A stretch of 34,801 nucleotides of DNA from a virus. A program made the translations under genes and the position numbers. The stretch is taken from IMG/VR virus record IMGVR_UViG_3300046836_000748, positions 1 to 34,801 of that record. One strand, given 5' to 3'. How positions within the stretch are numbered: the stretch's first letter is position 1; each line of letters starts with the position of its first letter. A model generated the notes under the pieces. That model did no database searches, was not told where the DNA came from, and was given only the letters and a program-made list of their open reading frames with translations. Shown here one piece after another: positions 13,105-19,274 of this stretch.

Positions 13105-14031
13105 TCATAGTCCCCACCGTGCGCTGAGCGACGCCACTTCAGCGATCTCGCTCTTGGTCTGATCTGACAGCGAGACATAGTCGCTGAGCACTTCCCGCGA
13201 CAACTGGCCGAGCCGTGAGCGGAGCTGGATCTCGGCGCCGGGTCGCTGGGCCAGGAACTCGGACGCGTTGCTGTGGCGGGTGCGGTGCGGATGGCTGTTC
13301 GGCACCCGCGCGGCGCGGCCCAGCTCTGAGAAGATTTCGCGCACGCGTCGGGTGGACAGCGGCAGTCTTTCACGGGTGGTGAACAGCGCGGTGACGCCGT
13401 CGCGGGCTTCGCGTACCTTGAGCCAGTTTCTCAGGGCTGAGAGCGCCGGCCCCCCGTCGCGGCGGCTGGGCACCCTGAAGATCACTTTGCGGGGGTGACC
13501 GTTCTTGGTGCGGCGGAAGAGAATCGAGCCTTCGACCAGGTCGAGGTCGTCGAGTGTGGCCTGGCAGAGCTCGCCCACGCGACAGCCGGTGTCGAACATG
13601 ATCAAAAGCAGCGCGCGATCGCGGATGGGCTGCACGCCCTGGGCGGCGGCGCCGACCAGCTTGCGGGCGTCGTCCTCGGAAAACGGTTTGCGGTGAATTT
13701 TCTGAACGCGGGGGATCTTGAGGCGGGCGAGGGGATCGAAAGGGTAGATGTCGTTCTCCCAGAGAAAACGCGCCCACGTCTTGAGCATCATGACGCCCTG
13801 TTTTTCGGTGACGATGCCGCCGCGGCGGCCGGTCGAATGGGCGCGCAGGTGGGCCTGCCACTCGCGGACGAATTGCGGGTTGAGCGCGTCGAGCGAATCG
13901 TCGGTCTGGGATTCGACCAGGAAGGCGAGAAAACTGTTTTCGTAGATGGCGTAGAGCCGCAGCGTCATGGGCGAGCGGTTCAAGCGCAGGAGCGCGCCGC
14001 GGTGGAATTCGGCGGCCTCGGTCAGATTCAC
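13105..14031 (-). CDS. int: Tyrosine recombinase, phage integrase
   Basis: A 308-residue XerC/D-type tyrosine recombinase that would insert phage DNA at attB and take part in excision. Residues about 1-95 form the SAM-like core-binding domain. The catalytic domain shows D-T-G-C-R-V-G-E-L (Arg151), R-R-T-K-N-G-H (Lys176), H-P-H-R-T-R-H-S-N-A (His249, Arg252), L-G-Q-L-S (Gln276, usually His or Trp) and D-Y-V-S-L-S (Tyr285, the nucleophile). GTG 14031 is preferred because AAGGAG lies about 10 bases before it and the N-terminus then matches the usual length; a 19-residue longer version exists. It follows the repressor gene on the same strand, so the two could be co-transcribed. Its presence makes the phage temperate. 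Confidence 0.93.
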   Translation of the reverse strand: MNLTEAAEFHRGALLRLNRSPMTLRLYAIYENSFLAFLVESQTDDSLDALNPQFVREWQAHLRAHSTGRRGGIVTEKQGVMMLKTWARFLWENDIYPFDPLARLKIPRVQKIHRKPFSEDDARKLVGAAAQGVQPIRDRALLLIMFDTGCRVGELCQATLDDLDLVEGSILFRRTKNGHPRKVIFRVPSRRDGGPALSALRNWLKVREARDGVTALFTTRERLPLSTRRVREIFSELGRAARVPNSHPHRTRHSNASEFLAQRPGAEIQLRSRLGQLSREVLSDYVSLSDQTKSEIAEVASLSARWGL

Positions 14032-14084
14032 GGGCAACCCTCTCCTTAAGTGCCCGCTCAAATTAGAACGTGTGTTCGACAGGG

Positions 14085-14690
14085 TCAAGAGTGAAGGGGG
14101 GTTAAGCGGTAGAGCGGGGGACGTAACGGCGTTTGGGGGTGGCCGGGGTGTGGGAGGCGGGGTGTTAGCTGTGGTTTAGCGCAGCGTTGTGCTGGCCTTA
14201 ACCGACGCCCCGTCCCACGGCGAGGCGTCGTCCGTGCGGGGTTTCGGGTATTAACGCCCGTACTTAACGGCGCTATGGCCGCTGCATTAACGGCGGTCCC
14301 CACCGTGGTGATCAGCGCGACCGTCGAATCGCCGTGGGCTTTAAGCGCGTCCCAGAAGTCGTCTTCGTAGTCTGCGCCAACGGCGGCCATCCACCGATCC
14401 AGTTGGTCGCGGATGGCCTGGCGCCGGGCACTGACGCGGGCGCGAGCCCTGACGTGGGGCAGCTCGCCCATTTCGCGCAGCAGCTCCTCGTACGTCAGCC
14501 CCAGCACGGGGGCGACCTTGCGCAGGTTCGCCGCGCTGACGCTCTGCACGTCGCCGTTCAGCCACTTGCCGATCACGTTCTGCGGCACCGTGCTCACACG
14601 CGCGAATTCGACCCGCGGGGCGTGCTGAACGCGCAGCCATTCCTCGATCAGCATCCGCAAGGTTTCCACGCAGGAGCAGGCTACATTCAT
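14085..14690 (-). CDS. HTH (XRE-type) repressor, lysogeny regulator
   Basis: A 201-residue protein with an XRE-like helix-turn-helix at about residues 26-70 (E-F-A-R-V-S-T-V-P-Q-N-V-I-G-K-W-L-N-G, then N-L-R-K-V-A-P-V-L-G-L-T-Y-E-E-L). It is the probable immunity repressor because it faces a Cro-like gene across a short palindromic operator and lies upstream of the integrase. ATG 14690 has no Shine-Dalgarno, so a leaderless or weakly translated message is possible; the longer in-frame version crosses the operator and is rejected. The last 60 residues are Pro/Arg/Thr-rich and look unfolded, unlike a repressor dimerisation domain, so the functional end may be earlier or a frameshift may be present. 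Confidence 0.75.
   Translation of the reverse strand: MNVACSCVETLRMLIEEWLRVQHAPRVEFARVSTVPQNVIGKWLNGDVQSVSAANLRKVAPVLGLTYEELLREMGELPHVRARARVSARRQAIRDQLDRWMAAVGADYEDDFWDALKAHGDSTVALITTVGTAVNAAAIAPLSTGVNTRNPARTTPRRGTGRRLRPAQRCAKPQLTPRLPHPGHPQTPLRPPLYRLTPLHS
14101..14295. repeat. Dispersed TTAACG-type repeats at the repressor 3' end
   Basis: TTAACGGCG occurs at 14264-14272 and 14287-14295 and TTAACGCCCG at 14251-14260; looser copies are TTAACCG (14198), TAACGGCG (14124) and TTAAGCGG (14102). All lie in the low-complexity tail of the repressor gene and close to the integrase start, where arm-type integrase or directionality-factor sites could be. The repeats are seen; the role is a guess. Confidence 0.4.
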
Positions 14691-14716
14691 TCGGGGGATA
14701 GCGTCAAGCCATTCAT

Positions 14717-14744
14717 TGACATTCCCCGAGAGGTAGACTACTAT
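14717..14744 (+). promoter_or_regulatory. Predicted early rightward promoter
   Basis: TTGACA (14717-14722) and TACTAT (14739-14744) are separated by 16 bases, a good sigma-70-like promoter reading toward the Cro-like gene at 14763. Its -10 box touches the palindromic operator, so repressor binding would block it directly. Seen from sequence only. Confidence 0.55.
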
Positions 14745-14757
14745 CCCTTCAGGGATA
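14742..14757. promoter_or_regulatory. Palindromic operator of the lysogeny switch
   Basis: TATCCCT (14742-14748) and AGGGATA (14751-14757) form a perfect inverted repeat with a 2-base centre. A related half-site GGGGGATA lies at 14693-14700, next to the repressor start. The paired site overlaps the -10 box of the rightward promoter and lies between divergent HTH genes, exactly where repressor and Cro-like proteins would compete. Confidence 0.6.
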
Positions 14758-14762
14758 CCTGA

Positions 14763-15002
14763 ATGGCACCTACCGATCCAATCCGCGCGGTTCTTCGAGC
14801 GCAGGGCAGAGACCTGGCATGGCTTGCCCGAGCGCTCGGCATCAGCGTGAACTACCTGCACCGCATTTTGCTGCCGCCGACGCATCCCGACATGCGCCCG
14901 GCGCCCAAGGATTTCTACCCGCGGGTATCCGCGATTCTGGGCGTACCCGAGTGCTTCCTGCAGCCACCCGCCAGCGAACCCGCGGAGGAAGCGGTCGCCT
15001 GA
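14763..15002 (+). CDS. Cro-like small HTH protein
   Basis: A 79-residue protein with an HTH of the Cro/C1 type at about residues 15-36 (G-R-D-L-A-W-L-A-R-A-L-G-I-S-V-N-Y-L-H-R-I). A Pro-rich linker and the segment P-R-V-S-A-I-L-G-V-P-E-C-F-L-Q-P follow, like other small phage regulators. It is divergent from the repressor and is the first gene of the rightward early region. It probably binds the palindrome just upstream to antagonise lysogeny. The leader is very short: AGGG lies 8 bases before ATG. Confidence 0.72.
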   Translation: MAPTDPIRAVLRAQGRDLAWLARALGISVNYLHRILLPPTHPDMRPAPKDFYPRVSAILGVPECFLQPPASEPAEEAVA

Positions 15003-15027
15003 TCTAAGCGATCCGTAGACAAAGAGA

Positions 15028-15049
15028 GAGCCCCGCTACCACGGGGCTC
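15028..15049 (+). terminator. Stem-loop after the Cro-like gene
   Basis: GAGCCCCG (15028-15035) and CGGGGCTC (15042-15049) form a perfect 8-bp, GC-rich stem with a 6-base loop, 26 bases after the Cro-like stop. There is no T-run behind it. It may be a weak terminator or an antitermination/processing site that divides the switch from the early operon. Confidence 0.5.
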
Positions 15050-15080
15050 ATCTCAACAACCACGACATGAGGAAGACCAA

Positions 15081-15410
15081 TTGCACGACCCACTCAATGA
15101 CGCAGTTGCACTCACAAGCATAGCTCACCCGGCCAATGGTGCGCATGCTGCGCAGCAAGGCACTGTTGCGCAGTCCACGAACGGCGCGCAACACATCGTT
15201 GCTCCTGAGCGCACCTGGTCGATGCAGGCCGCGGCTGACCGCGACCAGGCCATCGCGCTGATCCAGGACGCACGCCAGCGCGTGTGCGACCTCAGGATGC
15301 TCCTGAACCATTACGACACGTCGCTGTCGTTCAAGTTGGATTCGTTCCAGCGCGAGCTCAACGACAGGCTCGGTGGACTGCTGGTCGCCCGCGAGGACGC
15401 GCAGGGATGA
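15081..15410 (+). CDS. Hypothetical early protein with helical C-terminus
   Basis: A 109-residue protein starting at TTG 15081 with GAGGAAG upstream. The first 45 residues are Ala/His/Gln-rich and probably flexible. Residues 50-105 are helical with heptad-like spacing (A-L-I-Q-D-A-R-Q-R-V-C-D-L-R-M-L-L-N-H-Y). No family is recognised. It opens a compact operon in which most following starts overlap the previous stop. Confidence 0.6.
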   Translation: MHDPLNDAVALTSIAHPANGAHAAQQGTVAQSTNGAQHIVAPERTWSMQAAADRDQAIALIQDARQRVCDLRMLLNHYDTSLSFKLDSFQRELNDRLGGLLVAREDAQG

Positions 15411-15538
15411 ACTGGGACGAGGTGGTCTACCGCGTCACCCTGCTGGCGGTGATCCTGGGCCTGGTCTGGCTGGTGTTGGCGCCCATGCCCAGCGGTGAGC
15501 CGCTCGTGCAGCTCGTCCACCAGGCGTACATCGCATGA
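15407..15538 (+). CDS. Single-helix membrane protein (43 aa)
   Basis: ATG 15407 overlaps the previous stop as ATGA. The protein is M-N-W-D-E-V-V-Y-R followed by one hydrophobic helix (V-T-L-L-A-V-I-L-G-L-V-W-L-V-L-A) and a short tail. It is probably an inner-membrane miniprotein of unknown function; superinfection exclusion is one possible role for such early phage proteins. Confidence 0.55.
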   Translation: MNWDEVVYRVTLLAVILGLVWLVLAPMPSGEPLVQLVHQAYIA

Positions 15539-15783
15539 CCACGATGCCCTCGATTCGGATGACCGCGGCGGTGGACGCGGCGTACACCAAGTACGTCACC
15601 GACCACCACGGCGATCTGTCCGACGTCGAGGGCTTCGCATCGACGATGTTCAACGCCGGCGCCCGCCACGCGGTGACGGCAATGGTCATCTTCGGTGACA
15701 TCGTCCCCCAGTTGCACCGCATCGAGGGCAAGGTCAAAGCCTTGCTCGAGCTGCTCGAAGCTTTCTCAGAGGACGAGCCCTGA
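15535..15783 (+). CDS. Small hypothetical early protein
   Basis: An 82-residue protein (M-T-T-M-P-S-I-R-M-T-A-A-V), starting with an ATGA overlap. The first half resembles a compact helical domain with F-A-S-T-M-F-N-A-G-A-R-H-A; the second half is an amphipathic helix (L-H-R-I-E-G-K-V-K-A-L-L-E-L-L-E-A-F). No family recognised. Confidence 0.6.
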   Translation: MTTMPSIRMTAAVDAAYTKYVTDHHGDLSDVEGFASTMFNAGARHAVTAMVIFGDIVPQLHRIEGKVKALLELLEAFSEDEP

Positions 15784-16055
15784 TGGCGTACGTCATCAAG
15801 CTCGAGGGATTGGCCGTGGGACGGCCGAGCGAGTACGACGGCGAGTACCTGTCGTTCTACGATCCTGGCGCGGGCGAGCCGGGCGAGTGCCGGCTGGACA
15901 CGGTGAGCGATCCGCGGGAGGCGCGCCACTTCGCCACGTTCCAGGACGCGGTACAGACCTGGCAGGCTGACGATCCACGCCAGCCCGTGCGCGCCGACGG
16001 GAAACCCAACCGACCGCTGACTGCCTATTCGGTGTCGATCGAGCCGGTGACCTGA
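15783..16055 (+). CDS. Small hypothetical early protein with beta-rich fold
   Basis: A 90-residue protein whose ATG shares one base with the preceding stop (TGATG). It contains Y-V-I-K-L-E-G, G-E-Y-L-S-F-Y-D-P-G and a helix around R-H-F-A-T-F-Q-D-A-V-Q-T-W, then ends in A-Y-S-V-S-I-E-P-V. The order strand-strand-helix-strand is reminiscent of small phage proteins of unknown role. Not recognised. Confidence 0.6.
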   Translation: MAYVIKLEGLAVGRPSEYDGEYLSFYDPGAGEPGECRLDTVSDPREARHFATFQDAVQTWQADDPRQPVRADGKPNRPLTAYSVSIEPVT

Positions 16056-16058
16056 GCG

Positions 16059-16409
16059 ATGTTGCTGGCGGCGTTCGTGGTCCCAGGTCAGCCCGTCCCG
16101 AAGGCACGTGCTCGGGTGGTGGGCCGGCACGCGTTCACGCCGAAAAAGACGCGCGAGGCTGAGGAACGCATCGGCCAGCACTTCTTTGTGAAGTACCCGC
16201 ACATGCAGCCGGCGACGTGCCGGCTCAGGGTGGTGGCGCGCTTTTACATCAAGGGCACCCGTGGTGACGGCGACAACTTTTTGAAGTGTCTGCTCGACGC
16301 GGGCAATAAGCGGATCTGGGCGGACGACAAGCTGGTGGATGAGATCGCCGTCAGCGTGATCCGTTCGAGTGCTGAGCCCAGGACCAGCGTGGAAGTGTGG
16401 GAGTTGTGA
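16059..16409 (+). CDS. rusA: RusA-family Holliday junction resolvase
   Basis: A 116-residue RusA-like endonuclease that would resolve four-way DNA junctions made during phage recombination and replication. It has the N-terminal strand V-V-P-G-Q-P-V-P-K-A-R-A-R, and the hallmark segment G-D-G-D-N-F-L-K-C-L-L-D-A with Asp70, Asp72 and Lys76, followed by W-A-D-D-K-L-V (Asp89/Asp90) and a final E-V-W-E-L strand. The number and spacing of acidic residues match the Mg-binding set known for RusA. Length is normal. ATG 16059 comes 3 bases after the previous stop. Confidence 0.9.
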   Translation: MLLAAFVVPGQPVPKARARVVGRHAFTPKKTREAEERIGQHFFVKYPHMQPATCRLRVVARFYIKGTRGDGDNFLKCLLDAGNKRIWADDKLVDEIAVSVIRSSAEPRTSVEVWEL

Positions 16410-16798
16410 GGGCGATCGTAGCGGCATCACTGCTGGTGACGACACTGCTGAGCACCCACACGGCCAGTGCGCGCGACGTCGGCGACGATCCCGCGCCGGT
16501 GGTCGTGGACGATACCCAGGACCAGGTGGTCGAAGCCGTCGTCGAGCCGGTGGTAGTGGAAAACCCACGGTTGGCGTGTATACGGCGTGTGGAGAGCCAC
16601 AACGACCCCAACGCGACCAACCGGTACTCGGGGGCGATGGGGCTGTACCAGTTCCTGCCGTCGACGTGGAGGACCACGCCGCAGGGTAGACAAGGGCTGA
16701 GCGCATACGACCCGGTGGCGGCCACGGCGGCGGCGAACTGGATGCTGTCGGTTGGCAGGGCGCGCGAGTGGGACGCGGTCAGGTTCTACGGATGCTGA
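16406..16798 (+). CDS. Secreted lysozyme-like (Rpf/transglycosylase-type) protein
   Basis: A 130-residue exported protein. GTG 16406 overlaps the previous stop (GTGA). Residues 1-23 look like a signal peptide (R-A-I-V-A-A-S-L-L-V-T-T-L-L, then T-A-S-A). A Val/Asp/Glu-rich linker (about 28-55) leads to a lysozyme-like domain: C-I-R-R-V-E-S-H-N-D-P (the Glu is the probable catalytic acid), G-A-M-G-L-Y-Q-F-L-P-S-T-W and A-A-A-N-W-M-L-S. Cys near the start and at the very end could form a disulfide. Its position in the early rather than the lysis operon is unusual. Confidence 0.78.
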   Translation: MRAIVAASLLVTTLLSTHTASARDVGDDPAPVVVDDTQDQVVEAVVEPVVVENPRLACIRRVESHNDPNATNRYSGAMGLYQFLPSTWRTTPQGRQGLSAYDPVAATAAANWMLSVGRAREWDAVRFYGC

Positions 16799-16799
16799 C

Positions 16800-16991
16800 A
16801 TGAACCGGGCGGCCCGCCAGAAATACCTCGACGAGATCTACGCGCTGGATAACGCCGGCCGTCGGCGCCGCAGTCTGACCGAGATCATCGTCGTCGCGAC
16901 GATTTGGGGAGTGATCCTCGGGGTCAGTGTGCTGATCCTGGTGGGGTCGGTCTTTCTCATAGTCGCGGTGGTGAGGCAGTTCTGGTCATGA
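16800..16991 (+). CDS. Small membrane protein (63 aa)
   Basis: The ATG lies one base after the previous stop region. The N-terminal 25 residues are charged (R-Q-K-Y-L-D-E-I-Y-A-L-D) and the rest is one long or two short hydrophobic helices (T-E-I-I-V-V-A-T-I-W-G-V-I-L). Next to the secreted lysozyme-like gene it could be a partner such as a holin-like or spanin-like protein, but no defining motif is seen. Confidence 0.58.
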   Translation: MNRAARQKYLDEIYALDNAGRRRRSLTEIIVVATIWGVILGVSVLILVGSVFLIVAVVRQFWS

Positions 16992-17785
16992 CGATCACGC
17001 GCACGACTTCAGACGCGGCGATCGTGAGCCAATTGGTCGGACTGCACTACTACCACGAGCCGATCATTCTGGATGCGAGCTTTGGTGGTGGGCGCATGTG
17101 GCAGGGGTGTCCCTACCAGCCAACCACGCGGCTCGACCGGCGGCCACTGCCCAACGTGGACGTGGTCGGCGACTGGGACCGCTTGGGCGAACTGTTCGAG
17201 CCCGGCCAGTTCCAGGTCGTGGTCTGGGACCCGCCACATCAGACTGACGGCGGGATACACGCGCTCGGCGGCGGCTGGGCGCATGCCTATGGCACCGCGG
17301 GTGCTGACGTGCAGCGACGTCCGAATATCAACCATCTGTACCCGGGCTTTCTCCAGGCCGCGCGTGCCGTGCTCCAGCCTCAGGTTGGCACCGTGCTGGT
17401 CAAGATCGCTGACCAGACGCACGGTGGCGTGCAGCACCTCCAGGCGGTGGATTTCGTCATTGCCTGTCGTGAAGCGGGCTGGACGGTGTGCGAGATGGTG
17501 CCGAAGATGCGGCGCCCGGGTCCCAGTGATCCGAAATGGCGTCGGCAGTTGCACATCCGCAAGGCCTGGTCGTACTGGATCTGTGCGCACCCTGGCCCGC
17601 AGTGCCCGGCAGTAGGTGTCGCGTTGGTACAGCCATGCGGGGGGTGTGGACGTGACTTTCATACCGGCCGGAGCCATGCTCGCGCGTGCAGCGATCGCTG
17701 TCAGAAGCGGCTCCAACGCGCCCGAGATGTCCACTTTTCTCGAAGCGCGGGCCAACTGGAAAAGTGGACACCAGAAGCTTCATGA
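16988..17785 (+). CDS. DNA methyltransferase with C-terminal zinc-ribbon-like motif
   Basis: A 265-residue protein, start fixed by an ATGA overlap. Residues 28-35 (L-D-A-S-F-G-G-G) are a SAM-binding motif I. Asp81-Pro-Pro-His84 is the motif IV active site of amino (N6-adenine or N4-cytosine) methyltransferases, with His in place of the usual Tyr/Phe/Trp. V-G-T-V-L-V-K-I-A-D follows as a core strand, and W-S-Y-W-I-C-A-H is near the end of the fold. A C-G-G-C-G-R-D-F ... C-S-D-R-C-Q-K-R cluster near the C-terminus looks like a zinc ribbon and could bind DNA. It probably modifies phage DNA against host restriction; the target is unknown. Confidence 0.75.
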   Translation: MTITRTTSDAAIVSQLVGLHYYHEPIILDASFGGGRMWQGCPYQPTTRLDRRPLPNVDVVGDWDRLGELFEPGQFQVVVWDPPHQTDGGIHALGGGWAHAYGTAGADVQRRPNINHLYPGFLQAARAVLQPQVGTVLVKIADQTHGGVQHLQAVDFVIACREAGWTVCEMVPKMRRPGPSDPKWRRQLHIRKAWSYWICAHPGPQCPAVGVALVQPCGGCGRDFHTGRSHARACSDRCQKRLQRARDVHFSRSAGQLEKWTPEAS

Positions 17786-17979
17786 ACCTGTCGATTGACG
17801 ATCTGAGCGCCTTCGGGCGGGCACGACTTGAAGACGACTACCGCGGTGTGGAGCGGCGAGACGGTGGCAAGACGTCCCGGGCCGATTTTGCGCTGGGCTG
17901 GATGGCGCTGGCCGTTCGCTACAAGCTGTGGGCACTGTTCACGCCCGAAGCCCGGGCGCGGATTGAGGCAGCGGCCTGA
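17782..17979 (+). CDS. Small hypothetical protein (65 aa)
   Basis: ATG 17782 overlaps the methyltransferase stop (ATGA). The protein (M-N-L-S-I-D-D-L-S-A-F-G) is helical and charged, with A-L-G-W-M-A-L-A-V-R-Y in the second half. Its end shares a base with the next ATG. Unknown function. Confidence 0.58.
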   Translation: MNLSIDDLSAFGRARLEDDYRGVERRDGGKTSRADFALGWMALAVRYKLWALFTPEARARIEAAA

Positions 17980-18152
17980 TGGCGAACTACCTGGAAGAGC
18001 TCGCTGCCCAGATGCAGGTGGCGGCAGACCGGCTGAGCCAGGAGCCGGGGCATTTTCAACAACATTTTGCCAGGCATCTCCTGGAAGACCGGCGCACCGT
18101 GCTGCTCCTCGCCTTGAGAGAACCTGAACCAGCGGAGGTCACCCCGGGGTGA
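17979..18152 (+). CDS. Small helical hypothetical protein (57 aa)
   Basis: The frame starts at ATG 17979 (TGATG overlap) and ends 18152, 2 bases before the converging ribbon-helix-helix gene. Protein: M-A-N-Y-L-E-E-L-A-A-Q-M, then L-L-E-D-R-R-T-V-L-L-L-A-L. Helical, weakly charged. It ends the early operon that began at 15081. Confidence 0.55.
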   Translation: MANYLEELAAQMQVAADRLSQEPGHFQQHFARHLLEDRRTVLLLALREPEPAEVTPG

Positions 18153-18154
18153 GG

Positions 18155-18418
18155 CTACTGAGTCTTTTCAGTCGCGCGAGGCAGGATCGGACCGCGGCGT
18201 TTGGGAGTGGGGGCGACCACGGCGCCGGCGCGGCCACGCGGCTCTGGGGTGGGGTTCTGGTCGAGGGCGGCCTCGAGCAGGTAGCGGATAGCGGCGTTGC
18301 GCGACGTCAGTCGATTCCCGAAACGGAAGTCGTCGATGCGCTCTAGCAGCTCGGGGTCAAGGATCAGATGGACGAACGGCTTGCTCGACGGCACGCCCGT
18401 CAGTGTACCAACCAACAT
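18155..18418 (-). CDS. Ribbon-helix-helix (CopG/Arc-type) repressor
   Basis: An 87-residue protein. Residues 15-20 (F-V-H-L-I-L) form the DNA-reading strand, 21-31 (D-P-E-L-L-E-R-I-D-D-F) helix A and 38-53 (T-S-R-N-A-A-I-R-Y-L-L-E-A-A) helix B, the classic RHH order. A basic tail follows. ATG 18418 is the longest sensible start; GTG 18394 is an alternative, since a -10-like TATACT on this strand lies close to 18418. It faces the RecT-like gene across repeated GTGTACCA boxes, so it most likely represses both itself and the recombination/replication operon. Confidence 0.75.
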   Translation of the reverse strand: MLVGTLTGVPSSKPFVHLILDPELLERIDDFRFGNRLTSRNAAIRYLLEAALDQNPTPEPRGRAGAVVAPTPKRRGPILPRATEKTQ

Positions 18419-18467
18419 AACCAGTATAGTGTACCACGTTGTAGTGGTGTACCATAGTGGTGTACTA
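18402..18467. promoter_or_regulatory. Four GTGTAC operator boxes upstream of the recombination operon
   Basis: Boxes with the core GTAC lie at 18405, 18431, 18449 and 18462. The last two are near-identical 13-base tandem copies, TAGTGGTGTACCA (18442-18454) and TAGTGGTGTACTA (18455-18467). TATAGT at 18425-18430 could be a rightward -10 box between them. Short tandem near-palindromes in a divergent region beside an RHH gene are the known mode of RHH cooperative binding. Confidence 0.6.
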
Positions 18468-18481
18468 CAGGAGGCAGGCTC

Positions 18482-19273
18482 ATGACGCAGGCGCTCGCGA
18501 ACGTGCAATACCGACCGCAGGAGATCGACACCGAAAAGCTGGGTGCGATCTTTGTGAAGTCGGGCTTCTTTCAGGACACCCGAGACGCGGCCCAGGCCAT
18601 CGTCAAAATCCTGGCCGGCGCCGAGCTCGGCTTCGGCCCCCTGGCGTCGATGCAGGGCGTGTACATCGTCAAGGGTCGGGTGACCCTGAGCGCCAACCTG
18701 GTGGGCGCGGCCATCCAGCGCTCGGGGAAATACGCGTACCGGGTGTTGCACCTGGACGACTCGCTGTGCGAGCTGGTGTTCCTCGGGGGCGGTCAGGAGA
18801 TCGGGCATTCGATCTTCACCATGAAGGACGCGCAGACCGCTGGCCTCGCCACCGAGACGTACAAGAAGTTCCCGCGGAACATGCTCTTTTCTCGGGCGCT
18901 GACCAATGGTGCGCGCTGGTACTGCCCCGAGATTTTCAACGGAGCGATCTACACCCCTGACGAGATCATGGGCGCGTCGGTGGAACGCGAGGGCCGCGTC
19001 GTCGACATCACCACCGGCGAGGTGCTGGAGGAAGCGGCGTACCTACCAACCCGTGAACGTGAGCCCGAGGTGCATGTCCCCGACCGGATGGACCTGGCCC
19101 TCGAGCAGTGGGCCGAGGTGTGCGCCGAGGCGGACCGCCTGAAGATTTCCCATAAGCCACTGCCGGCCAATCCACCGGTGGACCAGGTCGAACGCTGGAC
19201 GATCGCGTTGAACGAACGTATCACCGAGGCCGCCCTCCGCGAGCAGCATCTCGAGGAGGTCGAAGCGTTCTAA
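18482..19273 (+). CDS. RecT-like single-strand annealing protein
   Basis: A 263-residue protein that resembles RecT-family recombinases, which anneal complementary single strands. The pattern A-I-V-K-I-L-A-G-A-E-L-G-F-G-P-L, then Q-G-V-Y-I-V-K-G-R-V, then A-I-Q-R-S-G-K-Y, then K-F-P-R-N-M-L-F-S-R-A-L-T-N-G-A-R-W and N-G-A-I-Y-T-P-D-E-I-M-G fits this family's core. The ATG at 18482 has CAGGAGG about 8 bases upstream. No exonuclease partner is seen beside it. Position at the head of the replication operon fits recombination-dependent replication. The family call is by pattern, not by search. Confidence 0.72.
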   Translation: MTQALANVQYRPQEIDTEKLGAIFVKSGFFQDTRDAAQAIVKILAGAELGFGPLASMQGVYIVKGRVTLSANLVGAAIQRSGKYAYRVLHLDDSLCELVFLGGGQEIGHSIFTMKDAQTAGLATETYKKFPRNMLFSRALTNGARWYCPEIFNGAIYTPDEIMGASVEREGRVVDITTGEVLEEAAYLPTREREPEVHVPDRMDLALEQWAEVCAEADRLKISHKPLPANPPVDQVERWTIALNERITEAALREQHLEEVEAF

Positions 19274-19274
19274 G

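Noticed and set aside
14691-14885. N-terminal extension of the repressor
   Set aside because: It would cross the promoter and operator and overlap the Cro-like gene on the other strand.
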